A stretch of DNA of 64,000 nt. Source: Parerythrobacter_A sp963799315 (lineage in GTDB: Bacteria; Pseudomonadota; Alphaproteobacteria; Sphingomonadales; Sphingomonadaceae). The translations under genes and the position numbers were made by a program. Under the pieces are notes generated by a model. It searched no databases, was not told where the DNA came from, and saw only the letters and a program-made list of their open reading frames with translations. Below, one piece after another: positions 9,446-19,399 of this stretch. Numbering within the stretch: the stretch's first letter is position 1; each line of letters opens with the position of its first letter. Location of the stretch: positions 558,001 to 622,000 of the forward strand of contig CAWCWP010000001.1 in the NCBI GenBank assembly GCA_963799315.1, written 5' to 3'.

Positions 9446-9937
9446 ATGCTGCCAAAAGGCCGCGTGTCGGAAGCCAAGCCCAAGCGTAAAGCGACGAAGC
9501 AGCCCGTCGGCTGGCGCGAAATGGTGTCCCTGCCGGACCTGACCGACCACCGCATTCCCGCCAAGATCGATACCGGTGCGCGCACCTCCAGCCTGCACGC
9601 GGTCGCCATCGAACGCTTCGAAGCGGACGGCCTGCAAATGGTCCGCTTCCTGCTCGATCTGGGCCATAACCAGGTGCAGCCGGTAACGCTGCGAAGTGCC
9701 GCGCGCGGACCACCGCACCATCACCAGCAGCAATGGCGAAACGCAGGACCGGTTCATCATCAAGACCGACCTGCAACTCGGCGCAATCCGGTTCCGCGCG
9801 GAATTCAGCCTTGCCGACCGGTCCGACATGCAGTTTCCGATCCTGATCGGACGCACCGCCCTGCGCAGCCGTTTCCTGGTCGATTGCGGCCGCAGTTACC
9901 TCCAGTCCAGCGCCGAAGAGCGCGAAAGGATACTGAA

Positions 9938-9941
<4 letters not shown>
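9446..9941 (+). CDS. RimK-associated retropepsin-like aspartic endopeptidase (frameshifted)
   Basis: The first part contains GWREMVSLPDL and the aspartic-protease active-site motif KIDTGARTSSLHA. After a +1 shift near 9690 it continues CEVPRADHRTITSSNGETQ and PILIGRTALRSRFLVDCGRSY. This is the small single-domain protein family (often called ATP-dependent zinc protease) that sits beside rimK. It overlaps rimK by ATGA at 9938-9941. The start could be ATG 9446 or GTG 9464; the latter has AAAAGG a few bases upstream. Its partnership with RimK in modifying protein C-termini is inferred from context. Confidence 0.82.
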
Positions 9942-10839
<898 letters not shown>

Positions 10840-10843
<4 letters not shown>

Positions 10844-12318
10844 GCGAAGGACGCACGACCGAACAACTTGAGCAGCGCATCCGCGATGTCGAGGCGCAGC
10901 TCGATGCGCTGAAGGGCGAGCGGACCGAACGCATTGCCACCCAGAACGACGAGCGCGCGCTGTTCGAAACGATGATCGAAACCGTGCCGGTTGGCGTGGC
11001 GGTCACCGATATCAATGGGCGCATCCTGCAAGGCAATCGCGCGCTGTCCGATATGGTGCGCCACCCCATCCTGCATTCGCGCGATGCCGAGAATTATGGC
11101 GAGTGGGTCTCCTACCACCCTGACGGAACGCGGGTGCAATCGCTCGAATATCCGCTGGCGCGCGTGCTGCGCGAGGATATCGACTATGCCGAACTGACCG
11201 TGCATTACCAGCGCGGCGACGACACGCGGTTCTGGATGCGGATCATCGGCAACTCGGTCCGCGACGCCGAGGGCACCTTGATCGGCGGAGCGGTGGCGTG
11301 CGTCGACGTGGACGAGGAACACCATCTGCGCGATGCGCAGAACGTGTTGATCGCGGAGCTGAACCACCGCGTGAAGAACGCCTTCAGCGTCACAAACGCC
11401 ATCGTCGGGCGCTCGCTGCGCCAAGCGGGCGTAGGCGGCGAACTGCGCGCCAATATCGACTCCCGCCTCAATGCCTATGCACAGGCGCATGCCACGCTGG
11501 TCGGCTCCGATTACCGCACTGCGCCGCTGGAGGACGTGGCGCGCCTGGTGCTGGACAAGATCGCCGCCGACCGCATCGATATAGAGGGCGAGGCCGCGTC
11601 GCTGACCACGCGGTCCGCGCTGCCGTTCTCGATGGCGTTTTACGAGCTGGCGACCAATGCGCTCAAATATGGCAGCCTGTCCGCTCCCGATGGCCGCGTG
11701 TCGCTGCGCTGGCGCAAGGCGCGCATGGACGGCACGACAGTGCTGCATATCTCGTGGGTCGAAAGTGGCGGGCCGCCTGTTTCGGAACCTACCGACGAGG
11801 GGTTCGGAACCTTCGTCATCGGTCGCGCGCTTATGGCGGAGACACAGGGACAGGTCCGGCGCGAGTTCGCGCCGGAAGGATTCGAGTGGCATTTCACCAT
11901 GCCCTTGCCGGAGGAAGAACAGGCAATGCTGAACGACGACATTTCGCGCATACTGGTGGTCGAGGACGAAGTGTTCGTCGCGTTCGAGATGAACGACATC
12001 CTGACCGATCTGGGCTTCGAGGTGGTCGGCCCGGCACTGAAGCTGGAAGATGCCGAGGAACTGGCACGTTCCGCCGATGTCCACGCCGCGTTCCTCGACG
12101 TGAACCTGGGCGACGGCAAGACCAGCGAGCCTGTCGCCAACGTCCTGCGCGAACGCGGCGTGCCGTTCGTTTTCATCAGTGCCTACACCAAGGACCAGAT
12201 TACCTTCTGCACCAGCGACGACCGCGTGCTGGAGAAGCCGGTGACAAGCGGCAAGATCGTCGAAACGCTGCGGGCGGTGATACCCGATCTGGAAACCAAG
12301 GATTTGCCGAAGGGTTAG
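10840..12318 (+). CDS. PAS-HWE sensor histidine kinase fused to a receiver domain
   Basis: The 492-residue cytoplasmic protein starts with a short coiled coil (residues 5-45) and a PAS domain (about 45-165). An HWE-family kinase core follows, with phospho-acceptor His176 in ELNHRVKNAFS, FYELATNALKYG as N-box, and SWVESGGPPV as the family-specific segment. A receiver domain from about 367 has phospho-acceptor Asp420 in AFLDVNLGDG and a conserved Lys in LEKPV. There are no membrane segments. GAGGA at 11911-11915 precedes an in-frame ATG at 11926, so the receiver could also be made alone. The start overlaps the rimK stop. Confidence 0.9.
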
Positions 12319-13769
12319 CGGAACGGCGGCTCGTTGAACGCCCGCAATTTGCGGCTGTGCAGGCGCGTTCCTTCTTCGCGCAGGCGGCGGCAGGCGGTTA
12401 CGCCTATTTGCAGGTGGGCGGCGATGGCTTCTTCGTAGAAGGTGTTGGCCTGGCCGGGCAGCTTGATTTCGCCGTGCAGGGGCTTGTCGCTGACGCAGAG
12501 CAGGGTGCCGTAGGGGACGCGGAAGCGGTAGCCCTGGGCGGCGATGGTGGCGCTTTCCATGTCGATGCCGACCGCGCGGCTGAGCGACAGGCGGCGCGCG
12601 GACTGGGTGTAGCGCAGCTCCCAATTGCGGTCGTCCGTCGTCACCACGGTGCCGGTCCGCATCCGCTTTTTCAGGTCGCTGCCCTGTTCGCCGCTCACTT
12701 CCTCCGCCGCACCGGCCAGCGCCTGCTGCACTTCGGCGATGGCGGGGAGAGGGATTTCGGGTGGCAGGACGGGGTCCAGCACGTGATCGTCGCGCAGATA
12801 GGCGTGGGCCAGCACGTAGTCGCCGATCTTCTGGCTGGGGCGCAGGCCGCCGCAATGGCCGATCATCAGCCACGCCTCGGGGCGCAGCACCGCGAGGTGG
12901 TCGCAGATCGTCTTGGCGTTGCTGGGGCCGACGCCGATATTGACCAGCGTGATGCCGTTCCGCCCTTCGCCGACGAGGTGATAGGCGGGCATCTGGTGGC
13001 GGCGCCATGCGGTATCGCTCAGTTCCAGCCGCGCATCGGCGCGCGCCTCGGTCAGGTGCAGGCCGCCCGCACCTGCCAGCGCGCTGTAGCCGTCCTGCGC
13101 CAGTTGCTCGCCCGCCCAGTCAACGAATTCATCGACATAGCGGTGATAGTTCGTAAACAGGATGAACTTCTGGAAGTCCTCGGGCCGGGTGCCGGTGTAA
13201 TGCGCCAGCCGCGCGAGGCTGAAATCGGTGCGCAGCCCGTCGAACAGCGACAGCGGGATCGTGTCCATCGTCTCGTCGATCTCGATCCCGTCGGCCAGCT
13301 CGTCGCCGATATCGGCCAGCTCGGTTGCCGGGAAATGCCGCGCCAGTTCGTTGGGGCTGATCCCCGCCAGCCCCGCGCCCACACCGCCGTCCAGCACATA
13401 GGGAAACGGGATTTCCTGCCGCGAGGGGCGGGCGGACAGGGTGACGTCGTAATCTTCGGTGATGATGGCCAGCTGTTCGCGCAGGTAGTCGCCGAACAGG
13501 GCGGGGCGGGTGACGGTGGTGGCGTAATGCCCCTCCGCATTCAGGCGGCCATAGGCGTGGTTGCGATCGAGCGGGCTGCGCGCTGCCGGCGCGTCACCCC
13601 CGGCAAATGTCACCAGCAGTTCCGGATAGGCGTAGCTGCCGTCGGTGCGGCGCGACTTCGACGGCAGCGTGCCGTCGCGCCCGAAAGCGATCACGTCGTT
13701 GCGCAGGCGCTCCACCGATGCGGTGTAGAGCGTTTCCAGTTCGCCGAGGATGGTGTCGATATCTGTCAT
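12315..13769 (-). CDS. amn: AMP nucleosidase
   Basis: The 484-residue enzyme hydrolyses AMP to adenine and ribose-5-phosphate. The N-terminal regulatory domain begins MTDIDTILGELETLY and contains SYAYPELLVTF. The C-terminal nucleosidase domain includes GITLVNIGVGPSNAKTICDH, MIGHCGGLRPSQKIGDYV, and the VGIDMESATIAAQGYRF motif of the purine-phosphorylase fold. The start is ATG at 13769. The same frame stays open upstream into rplI by chance. Its TAA overlaps the stop codon of the convergent kinase gene (TTAG at 12315-12318). Confidence 0.95.
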   Translation of the reverse strand: MTDIDTILGELETLYTASVERLRNDVIAFGRDGTLPSKSRRTDGSYAYPELLVTFAGGDAPAARSPLDRNHAYGRLNAEGHYATTVTRPALFGDYLREQLAIITEDYDVTLSARPSRQEIPFPYVLDGGVGAGLAGISPNELARHFPATELADIGDELADGIEIDETMDTIPLSLFDGLRTDFSLARLAHYTGTRPEDFQKFILFTNYHRYVDEFVDWAGEQLAQDGYSALAGAGGLHLTEARADARLELSDTAWRRHQMPAYHLVGEGRNGITLVNIGVGPSNAKTICDHLAVLRPEAWLMIGHCGGLRPSQKIGDYVLAHAYLRDDHVLDPVLPPEIPLPAIAEVQQALAGAAEEVSGEQGSDLKKRMRTGTVVTTDDRNWELRYTQSARRLSLSRAVGIDMESATIAAQGYRFRVPYGTLLCVSDKPLHGEIKLPGQANTFYEEAIAAHLQIGVTACRRLREEGTRLHSRKLRAFNEPPFR

Positions 13770-13824
13770 GTTGAAGGCTAGACCGCTCGTGTCATAATTC
13801 AAAGCTTGGAGGCCGGAGACGAAA

Positions 13825-13857
13825 CAGGCGCGCCCTTGCAAGAAGGACGCGCCTGTA
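13825..13857 (-). terminator. Hairpin terminator after rplI
   Basis: ACAGGCGCG (13825-13833) pairs perfectly with CGCGCCTGT (13849-13857), and the stem can be extended by three wobble-containing pairs. On the minus strand it follows the rplI stop by about 30 bases. The downstream T-run is weak (TTTC), so termination efficiency is uncertain. Confidence 0.6.
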
Positions 13858-13888
13858 TCGGTTGGCGTAAGGGTTTGTGGCCCCTGCG

Positions 13889-14564
13889 TCAGTCTTCGGT
13901 CGGCTCCGGCTCGGCGCCATCCGCGTCGGCTTCGGTGTCGGCCACGGTGTCGTCCGCTGCCGGTTCCGCACCGTCTTCCAGCATGTCCGCCGGGATTTCG
14001 CCCGGTTCCAGACCGCCTGGCGTGGTGTTGGCCGCCGCCTGTTCCTCGATCTCGGCCTGTTCGTCGGCGAAGATCTGGGCCAGCACGTCGACGCCCTGGC
14101 TCTGCAGCTCGGCTTCGTCGTCGGACCGTGCGACGTTGGCTTTCACCGTCACCTCGACTTCGGGGTGCAGGGCGATGGTCACATCGTGCATGCCGATCGT
14201 CTTGATCGGGCTGCCCATGATGACCTGCTTCTTGTCGATCTCGTGCTTCTTGTCGGCAAGGCCCTGCCACGATATCGCGGACATTGACCGAACCGTATAG
14301 CTGGCCGGCATTGGACGCCGCGCGGATCAGCACGATTTCTGCGCCGTCGACCTTGCCGCCCGCCGTCTCCGCTTCGGTGCGGCGTTCGGCGTTTTCGGCT
14401 TCCAGTCGCTCGCGGTTGGCTTCGAACACCTTCTTGTTGGCGGCATTGGCGCGCAGCGCCTTCTTCTGCGGCAACAGGAAGTTGCGCGCAAAGCCGTCCT
14501 TCACGGTGACCACATCGCCGATGGAGCCGAGGCTGCCGACGCGCTGGAGGAGAATGATATCCAT
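13889..14564 (-). CDS. rplI: 50S ribosomal protein L9 with acidic C-terminal extension (frameshifted)
   Basis: The N-terminal domain is clear: MDIILLQRVGSLGSIGDVV and KDGFARNFLLPQKKA. A +1 shift near 14275 interrupts SVNVRDI and the other frame continues KHEIDKKQVIMG, PIKTIGMHDVTIALHPEV and VKANVAR. Removing one base gives 224 residues. A normal L9 has about 150; the extra tail, roughly 70 residues rich in Asp, Glu, Ala and Pro, is known in sphingomonad L9 proteins. It is the third gene of the rpsF-rpsR-rplI operon. An essential-type operon makes a real frameshift unlikely. Confidence 0.93.
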
Positions 14565-14577
14565 ATTGAGTCTCCTC

Positions 14578-14802
14578 TTACTTCACGATGTAGGGAAGCA
14601 GGCCGATATGGCGCGCACGCTTGATCGCCTTGGCGAGTTCGCGCTGCTTCTTGGCGGATACCGCGGTGATGCGGCTGGGCACGATCTTGCCGCGTTCCGA
14701 AATGAAACCCTGAAGCAGCCGCACATCCTTGTAATCGATGGCGGGGGCATTCTTGGCCTGGAACGGGCAGCTCTTGCGACGGCGGAAAAACGGACGGGCC
14801 AT
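14578..14802 (-). CDS. rpsR: 30S ribosomal protein S18
   Basis: This intact 74-residue protein begins MARPFFRRRKSCPF and includes IDYKDVRLLQGFISERGKIVPSRIT and KAIKRARHIGLLPY, the standard S18 signatures. S18 binds 16S rRNA as a heterodimer with S6. Its ATG overlaps the rpsF stop (TGATG at 14804-14800), and rplI begins 13 bases after its stop. Confidence 0.98.
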   Translation of the reverse strand: MARPFFRRRKSCPFQAKNAPAIDYKDVRLLQGFISERGKIVPSRITAVSAKKQRELAKAIKRARHIGLLPYIVK

Positions 14803-15168
14803 CAGTTGTGGTCCTCCCGATCGCGACGCTTCTTGGTGTCGCGGTCGTTCTTGCGCATCATCACGCTGGGGCCTTCCTCGTGTTCGTCCACGCGGATGGT
14901 CATGTAGCGGATGACGTCTTCGTTGATGCGGGTCTGGCGCTCCAGCTCGTTCGACCACGGCACCGGGGCCGTCGATGTTGAGCATTACGAAATGCGCCTT
15001 GCGGTTGCGGTCGATCTTGTAGGCGAGGCTTTTCAGCCCCCACGATTCCACGCGGGTGACCTTGCCCTTGTTCGCTTCGATGATTTCGGTTGCCTGCGTC
15101 GCCAATGTGTCGACCTGAGCCTGGCTCAGATCCTGGCGCGCAAGGAACACATGCTCGTATAGAGCCAT
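14802..15168 (-). CDS. rpsF: 30S ribosomal protein S6 (frameshifted)
   Basis: The protein starts MALYEHVFLARQDLSQAQVD and continues VESWGLKSLAYKIDRNRKAHF and LNIDGPGAVV. There a single extra base near 14955 shifts the frame. Beyond it the other frame reads NELERQTRINEDVIRYMTIRV and ends in a charged KNDRDTKKRRDREDHN tail. Corrected length is 121 residues, as expected. S6 binds the central domain of 16S rRNA with S18. It is the first gene of the operon. This is one of the clearest cases where the shift must be a sequence error. Confidence 0.94.
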
Positions 15169-15590
15169 GCTTCATGCCTTTCAGTACTGCCGATCGCTGG
15201 CATGTCCGTCCGGATGACGGGGCCCCTCCGGCTTTCTTGGATTCCCCGACGATGTCGGGAAGCGAAGGCACATAGCCGTATCGGGCCAGAATGCAAGCTC
15301 TGTGGCTGGCGACGTTATAGCGGCTGGCATGGCGTCCGTGGACCGCTCGTTCGCCGTCAGACATCCGTGACTTTCCTGCGCAAGCCCTTGAACGGCACCG
15401 CATAAACGGCAGTCCGCGACAGGGCGGTGTGGCTTTCGCACTTTTGCCGGTCCATGCCCTCCTTGCCTCATCCGTATCGCCCCGCTGGCAAAGGGTATGA
15501 CAGTGGCGCTTCGTGTAGGACAGGCGCAAACAGCGGTTGCGCGCGCCGTCCGCGATGGGCAGGGCGGTGGCTTGCGAAGGAGTAAGCGTT
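15169..15590. other. Intergenic region between rpsF and the DUF808 gene
   Basis: This 422-base divergent intergenic stretch holds the candidate rpsF promoter and leader on the minus strand. GAAGGAG at 15576-15582 is the ribosome-binding site of the DUF808 gene. Open frames here (for example 15181-15471 minus) have atypical composition and no recognisable motif, so none is called. No tRNA or repeat was seen. Confidence 0.5.
15269..15296 (-). promoter_or_regulatory. Candidate promoter of the rpsF operon
   Basis: On the minus strand TTGCAT (15296-15291) is followed after 16 bases by TATGTG (15274-15269). The pair lies about 100 bases before the rpsF start. This is a fair sigma70-like match found by eye only. 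Confidence 0.35.
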
Positions 15591-16541
15591 ATGCCCGGTG
15601 GACTGGTTGCCCTGTTGGACGATGTGGCGGTGATCGCCCGCGTCGCCGCCGCATCGGTGGACGATATCGGCGTCGCCGCCAGCCGCGCGGGCGCGAAGGC
15701 GGCGGGCGTGGTGATCGACGATGCGGCGGTCACGCCCAGCTACGTCACCGGCCTGTCGCCAGCGCGCGAGCTGCCGATCATCTGGCAGATCACCAAGGGC
15801 AGTCTGAAAAACAAGCTGCTGATCCTGCTGCCCGGCGCGCTGTTGCTGAGCGAGTTCCTGCCTGCCGCGATCATCTTCGTGCTGATGGCGGGTGGCCTGT
15901 ATTTGAGCTACGAAGGTGCGGAAAAGGTCATCGAGAAGCTGGGCGGGGAGAAGCACGGCAAGACGCTGGAAGACGCCATCGAAGACCCCGAAGCGTTCGA
16001 GAAACAGCGCATCGCGGGCGCGGTGCGGACCGACCTGATCCTGTCGGCGGAGATCATGGCGATCACGCTGAACGAAGTGGCGGCGGACGATTTCTGGGTG
16101 CGCGCGGGCGTGCTGGCGGTGGTCGGCATCGCGATTACGATTGTGGTGTATGGCGCGGTGGCGCTGATCGTGAAGATGGACGATGTCGGCCTGGCCCTGT
16201 CGCAGCGCGCGAACAGCGTGTCGCAGGCGGTCGGGCGCGGGCTGGTCGCGGCGATGCCCAAGCTGCTGGTCGCGCTGAGCGTGATCGGCACGGTCGCGAT
16301 GCTATGGGTCGGCGGCGGCATCCTGATCCACGCGCTGCACGAACTGGGCGTGGATAGCCTGTACGATTTCGGCCACGGGCTGGAGAACGGCGTCAAGGAA
16401 ATGACCGGCGGCGCAGGCGGCCTGCTGGGCTGGATGACCTATGCGGGCGTGTCGGCGCTGGTCGGGATTATGGTAGGCGGGGTGCTGGTGTTCGTGTTGC
16501 ACAAGGTGTTGAAACTGGGGCACCCTAGCGGGGTGGCGTGA
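15591..16541 (+). CDS. DUF808 family inner-membrane protein (YedI-like)
   Basis: The 316-residue membrane protein begins MPGGLVALLDDVAVIARVAA, a hallmark of the DUF808/YedI family. SVDDIGVAASRAGAKAAGVVIDDAAVTP follows, then several hydrophobic segments at about residues 80-105, 160-200, 225-250 and 280-310. The conserved charged stretch EKLGGEKHG sits between the first two membrane blocks. GAAGGAG lies 8 bases before the ATG. The molecular function of the family is not known to me. Intact frame and normal length. Confidence 0.9.
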   Translation: MPGGLVALLDDVAVIARVAAASVDDIGVAASRAGAKAAGVVIDDAAVTPSYVTGLSPARELPIIWQITKGSLKNKLLILLPGALLLSEFLPAAIIFVLMAGGLYLSYEGAEKVIEKLGGEKHGKTLEDAIEDPEAFEKQRIAGAVRTDLILSAEIMAITLNEVAADDFWVRAGVLAVVGIAITIVVYGAVALIVKMDDVGLALSQRANSVSQAVGRGLVAAMPKLLVALSVIGTVAMLWVGGGILIHALHELGVDSLYDFGHGLENGVKEMTGGAGGLLGWMTYAGVSALVGIMVGGVLVFVLHKVLKLGHPSGVA

Positions 16542-17663
16542 AGAATAGGCTCATTAATCATGAATAGAGAGATTGATCATCTTCAGGATGCGTAGATTCT
16601 CATTGACTCAGGATTTATTTATTCGGCATTATTGCGTCGAAATCGGCGACCGCAGCGCATGGGTCCGCGGTAATTCTTGCGCGTTTGAGCCAGTGGCCTT
16701 GGTCTTGCGATTGACTTCAGAAACAGCACCTTCGACCGATTTTATAATCGTCACGATAATTTTCTGCTATAAGCTACTACATTAGCGAGCTCGCTCTGCC
16801 TGTTGATTGGGCATCGAAAGCAAAACGTTCAGAAAGAGCTTCTCGACGTTATCGGCAGACATTTTCCGGCCATCTTTTGTAGTTCTCGCTTCTTCAAAGC
16901 GGGCATTCGTGACGCCCACCCACCAACGAAAATACACCCAACCGTCGCTATCTGCGGCTTTTTCAGCTGGCGACAGGCTTACATGAAGCTCTTTGAAAGC
17001 TCGCTGGATTTCAGCGTAGCTCGAACGGACCGCGATTTTGAGGGGAAGACAAGCTCATCGCAACACGCGCTTGGACTGGCCAAAGCGCATTAGAGAACAA
17101 GTTGCCAAGTTCAGTAACCGTAGAGCCGCATGGTGCTGACCTCGAATTAAATACCCTTAGTCGACTTTATCTTAAGAAAACGAGCAAATCGATAGATCCC
17201 AAAATCACATGCTGCAGTATGTTGCATAACTTCGGAATCTGCAACGTCTTTACCGATACTCTTGAATGCTAGCAAATCTCGTCTAAAGCAACTCAGAGCC
17301 GTTGCTTGCCCAAGCTTATCCGTACAGAACCGAGAGTTATTGCTTCAGCCGCTTTAGCGCGAAACGCTGCGTAAACCTGACCATGATACACCATGCTATG
17401 CCGGTCCACAGGTGTCAATGATCAGATCTCAGTTCCATTTCCGGCTGTTTCACTTATGACAGACGAAATGGTTTCAGCGGTGTAAGGCTCTGTAGAAGGT
17501 GCCGAATGTCCTTAAATCTTCGGTAAATTTGATCTAGTTTGGCTGAGGATCTGAGCGAGCTAGGTTGCCGATGACTGTCATCGTAGCTATAGTCGCAACT
17601 AGCGTAACGTCTATAACGCTCCATATTGCTTGACCCAGCCCGCAGTGCGCCAATAGTGCCTCC
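16542..17663. other. AT-rich gene-poor region
   Basis: About 1.1 kb is visibly AT-richer than its surroundings and contains no convincing intact gene. A decayed minus-strand frame (16782-17090) is listed separately. A second minus-strand frame of 56 codons (17454-17624) ends KLDQIYRRFKDIRHLLQSL but matches nothing I recognise. Short plus frames at 16573-16785 and 16803-17093 look like shadows. Composition suggests the remains of acquired DNA. Confidence 0.5.
16782..17090 (-). pseudogene. Decayed hypothetical protein gene with an internal stop
   Basis: Reading the minus strand from ATG 17090 gives MRFGQSKRVLR, then TGA as codon 12 (17057-17055). The same frame then continues open for 90 codons to TAA at 16784-16782. 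The downstream part is protein-like, with SSYAEIQRAFKELHVSLSP, DGWVYFRWWVGVTNARFEE and NVEKLFLNVLLSMPNQQAE. No alternative start precedes the conserved-looking part. No family was recognised. It may be a nonsense-mutated gene of acquired origin, or a base-calling error may have created the TGA. Confidence 0.35.
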
Positions 17664-18216
17664 ATGCCGCGCCTGATCCTCTTCAACAAACCCTATGGCG
17701 TGCTGTCGCAATTCACGGATCGCGGCAGTCCGACGCAGCGGCAGACGCTGTCCGAATTTATCGACTTGCCGGGCTTTTACCCGGCGGGGCGGCTGGATCG
17801 GGACAGCGAGGGGTTGCTGTTGCTGACCGACGACGGCAGGTTGCAGGCGCGGATTGCCGATCCGCGTTACAAATTGCCCAAAACCTATCTGGTGCAGGTG
17901 GAGGGCGAGCCGGACGCGGCGGCTTTGCGGTGGTTGTGCGAAGGGGTGCGGCTGAAGGATGGCATGACCCGGCCCGCGCAGGCCGAGCGTATTACGGACC
18001 CGGCGCTGCCGCCGCGCGATCCGCCGATCAGGGTGCGCAAGTCGATCCCCGATAGCTGGATCAGCCTGACCTTGCGCGAAGGGTAAGAACCGGCAGGTCC
18101 GGCGGATGACGGCGGCGGTCGGGCACCCGACGCTGCGCCTGATGCGCTGGTCCATCGGGGACTGGACCGTGGCGGACATACGCGTGGGGCAGTGGGTCGA
18201 GAGGTCGGTGCCGTAG
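17664..18216 (+). CDS. RluE-like rRNA pseudouridine synthase (frameshifted)
   Basis: The protein begins MPRLILFNKPYGVLSQFTDR and carries the RsuA/RluB/E/F catalytic motif AGRLDRDSEGLLLLTDDG with the active-site Asp. KTYLVQVEGEPD follows. A +1 insertion near 18085 creates a TAA directly after LREG; skipping it restores KNRQVRRMTAAVGHPTLRLMR and an end at the TAG 18214-18216. The lack of an S4 domain and the short length (about 183 residues) resemble RluE, which modifies U2457 of 23S rRNA. Confidence 0.87.
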
Positions 18217-18221
18217 TCCGC

Positions 18222-19381
18222 CTACTCTTCGAAGGCGATGCAGCCGCGATTGATGAGGTCGTGGATCAATGACTGGACGGGCTGGCTCGTGGCGTCACCG
18301 TGGTTCACCGCGATACGCGGGCTGGCGCAGAGCGCTTCGGCGAAACGTGCCGTCGCGCCGGAACATGCGGTCGCTTCGCCGTCCACGCTCAGCAGCACCC
18401 CGTCGTCCGCTTGCCGGACAAAGGCGAAACGGCTGGCGGGGTTGCGGATCAATGCGGTGCCATCTTGCAGCGACATTGCGACGGCTTCTGGGCCGACGGG
18501 AGGATCGGGCCGCCAGTCGATGGTGTCGTTCTTCGGCGCGGTGGCGTATTGTCCGAACCAGCGCGCAAACGCCTCCCGGTCGGCCAGCTTTGCGACGACC
18601 ATATCGTGCAGGCGGGACAGGGCCTCGTCCGAAATCTCGCCGGGGTTGGTCTGGATGGCCAGCCCGGCATCGCCATAGCGGTCGGCGTCGTCATCGGGCA
18701 TCGTATCGAGCACGGCTTCGGTCCAGCTTTCGACCAGTTCCATGCGGGACGGCGCGCGGAAGCCGACGGAATAGGTCATGCAGTCGTGCCCGATGGCGGT
18801 GCCTTTGTGCGCGATGCCCGGCGGCACATAGAGGATATCGCCGGGTTCCAGAATGAAGTCCTGTGCGCCTCGAACTCCGCCAGCAGGCGCAAGTCATCAT
18901 GCGGCAACAACGCCGTTGTCTCGTCGCACAGGCCGCCCAGTTCCCACCGCCTGCGCCCCAGTCCCTGCACGAGGAAGACATCGTACTGGTCGTAATGCGC
19001 GCCGACGCCGCCCGTGTCGGTGGCGTAGCTGACCATCACATCGTCGATCCGCCAGTTGGGAAGGAAGCGGAACGCCTCGAGCAGGTCGGATACGGCGGGA
19101 ACATGGTGGTCGACGGCCTGCACCAGCAGGGTCCACGGGGAGGTGCCCAGCGCATCGAACCGGTCTTGCGGCAGGGGTCCGTGTTCCAGCGCGAGTGCGC
19201 CGCCGCTGGCCGCATCGCCCGTGACCAGCCGCGATTCCACATGCGGTTCGCAGGCCAGCCCCGCCAGTTCGTCCGGCTCGACGGGGTTGCGCCAAGCGTC
19301 CCACGGGTTGCGGATCAGCAGCGGCTTCTTCTGCCAATGGTCGCGCAGGAACTGCTTGCGGATCGAAGTCGGAAGGTGCAT
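18222..19381 (-). CDS. JmjC/cupin ribosomal oxygenase, L16 arginine hydroxylase type (frameshifted)
   Basis: The N-terminal part has WQKKPLLIRNPWDAW and the Fe(II) motif GAHYDQYDVFLVQGLGRRRWEL (His and Asp ligands). After a one-base deletion near 18865 the other frame gives DFILEPGDILYVPPGIAHKG, holding the third ligand His, followed by a C-terminal winged-helix-like region. The order matches YcfD/RoxA, 2-oxoglutarate-dependent oxygenases that hydroxylate an arginine of ribosomal protein L16. Total length is about 386 residues. It ends 5 bases from the convergent pseudouridine synthase gene. Confidence 0.85.
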
Positions 19382-19399
19382 CGCGGCGGCGCTGTCGGG

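Noticed and set aside
12315..14564. A single 749-codon minus-strand frame joining L9 to AMP nucleosidase
   Set aside because: The frame stays open by chance after the rplI frameshift. The hairpin at 13825-13857 and the ATG at 13769 separate two genes.
17454..17624. Possible transposase fragment (KLDQIYRRFKDIRHLLQ)
   Set aside because: The short match to transposase-like helices is not specific, no catalytic residues or terminal repeats are present, and I could not assign an IS family.
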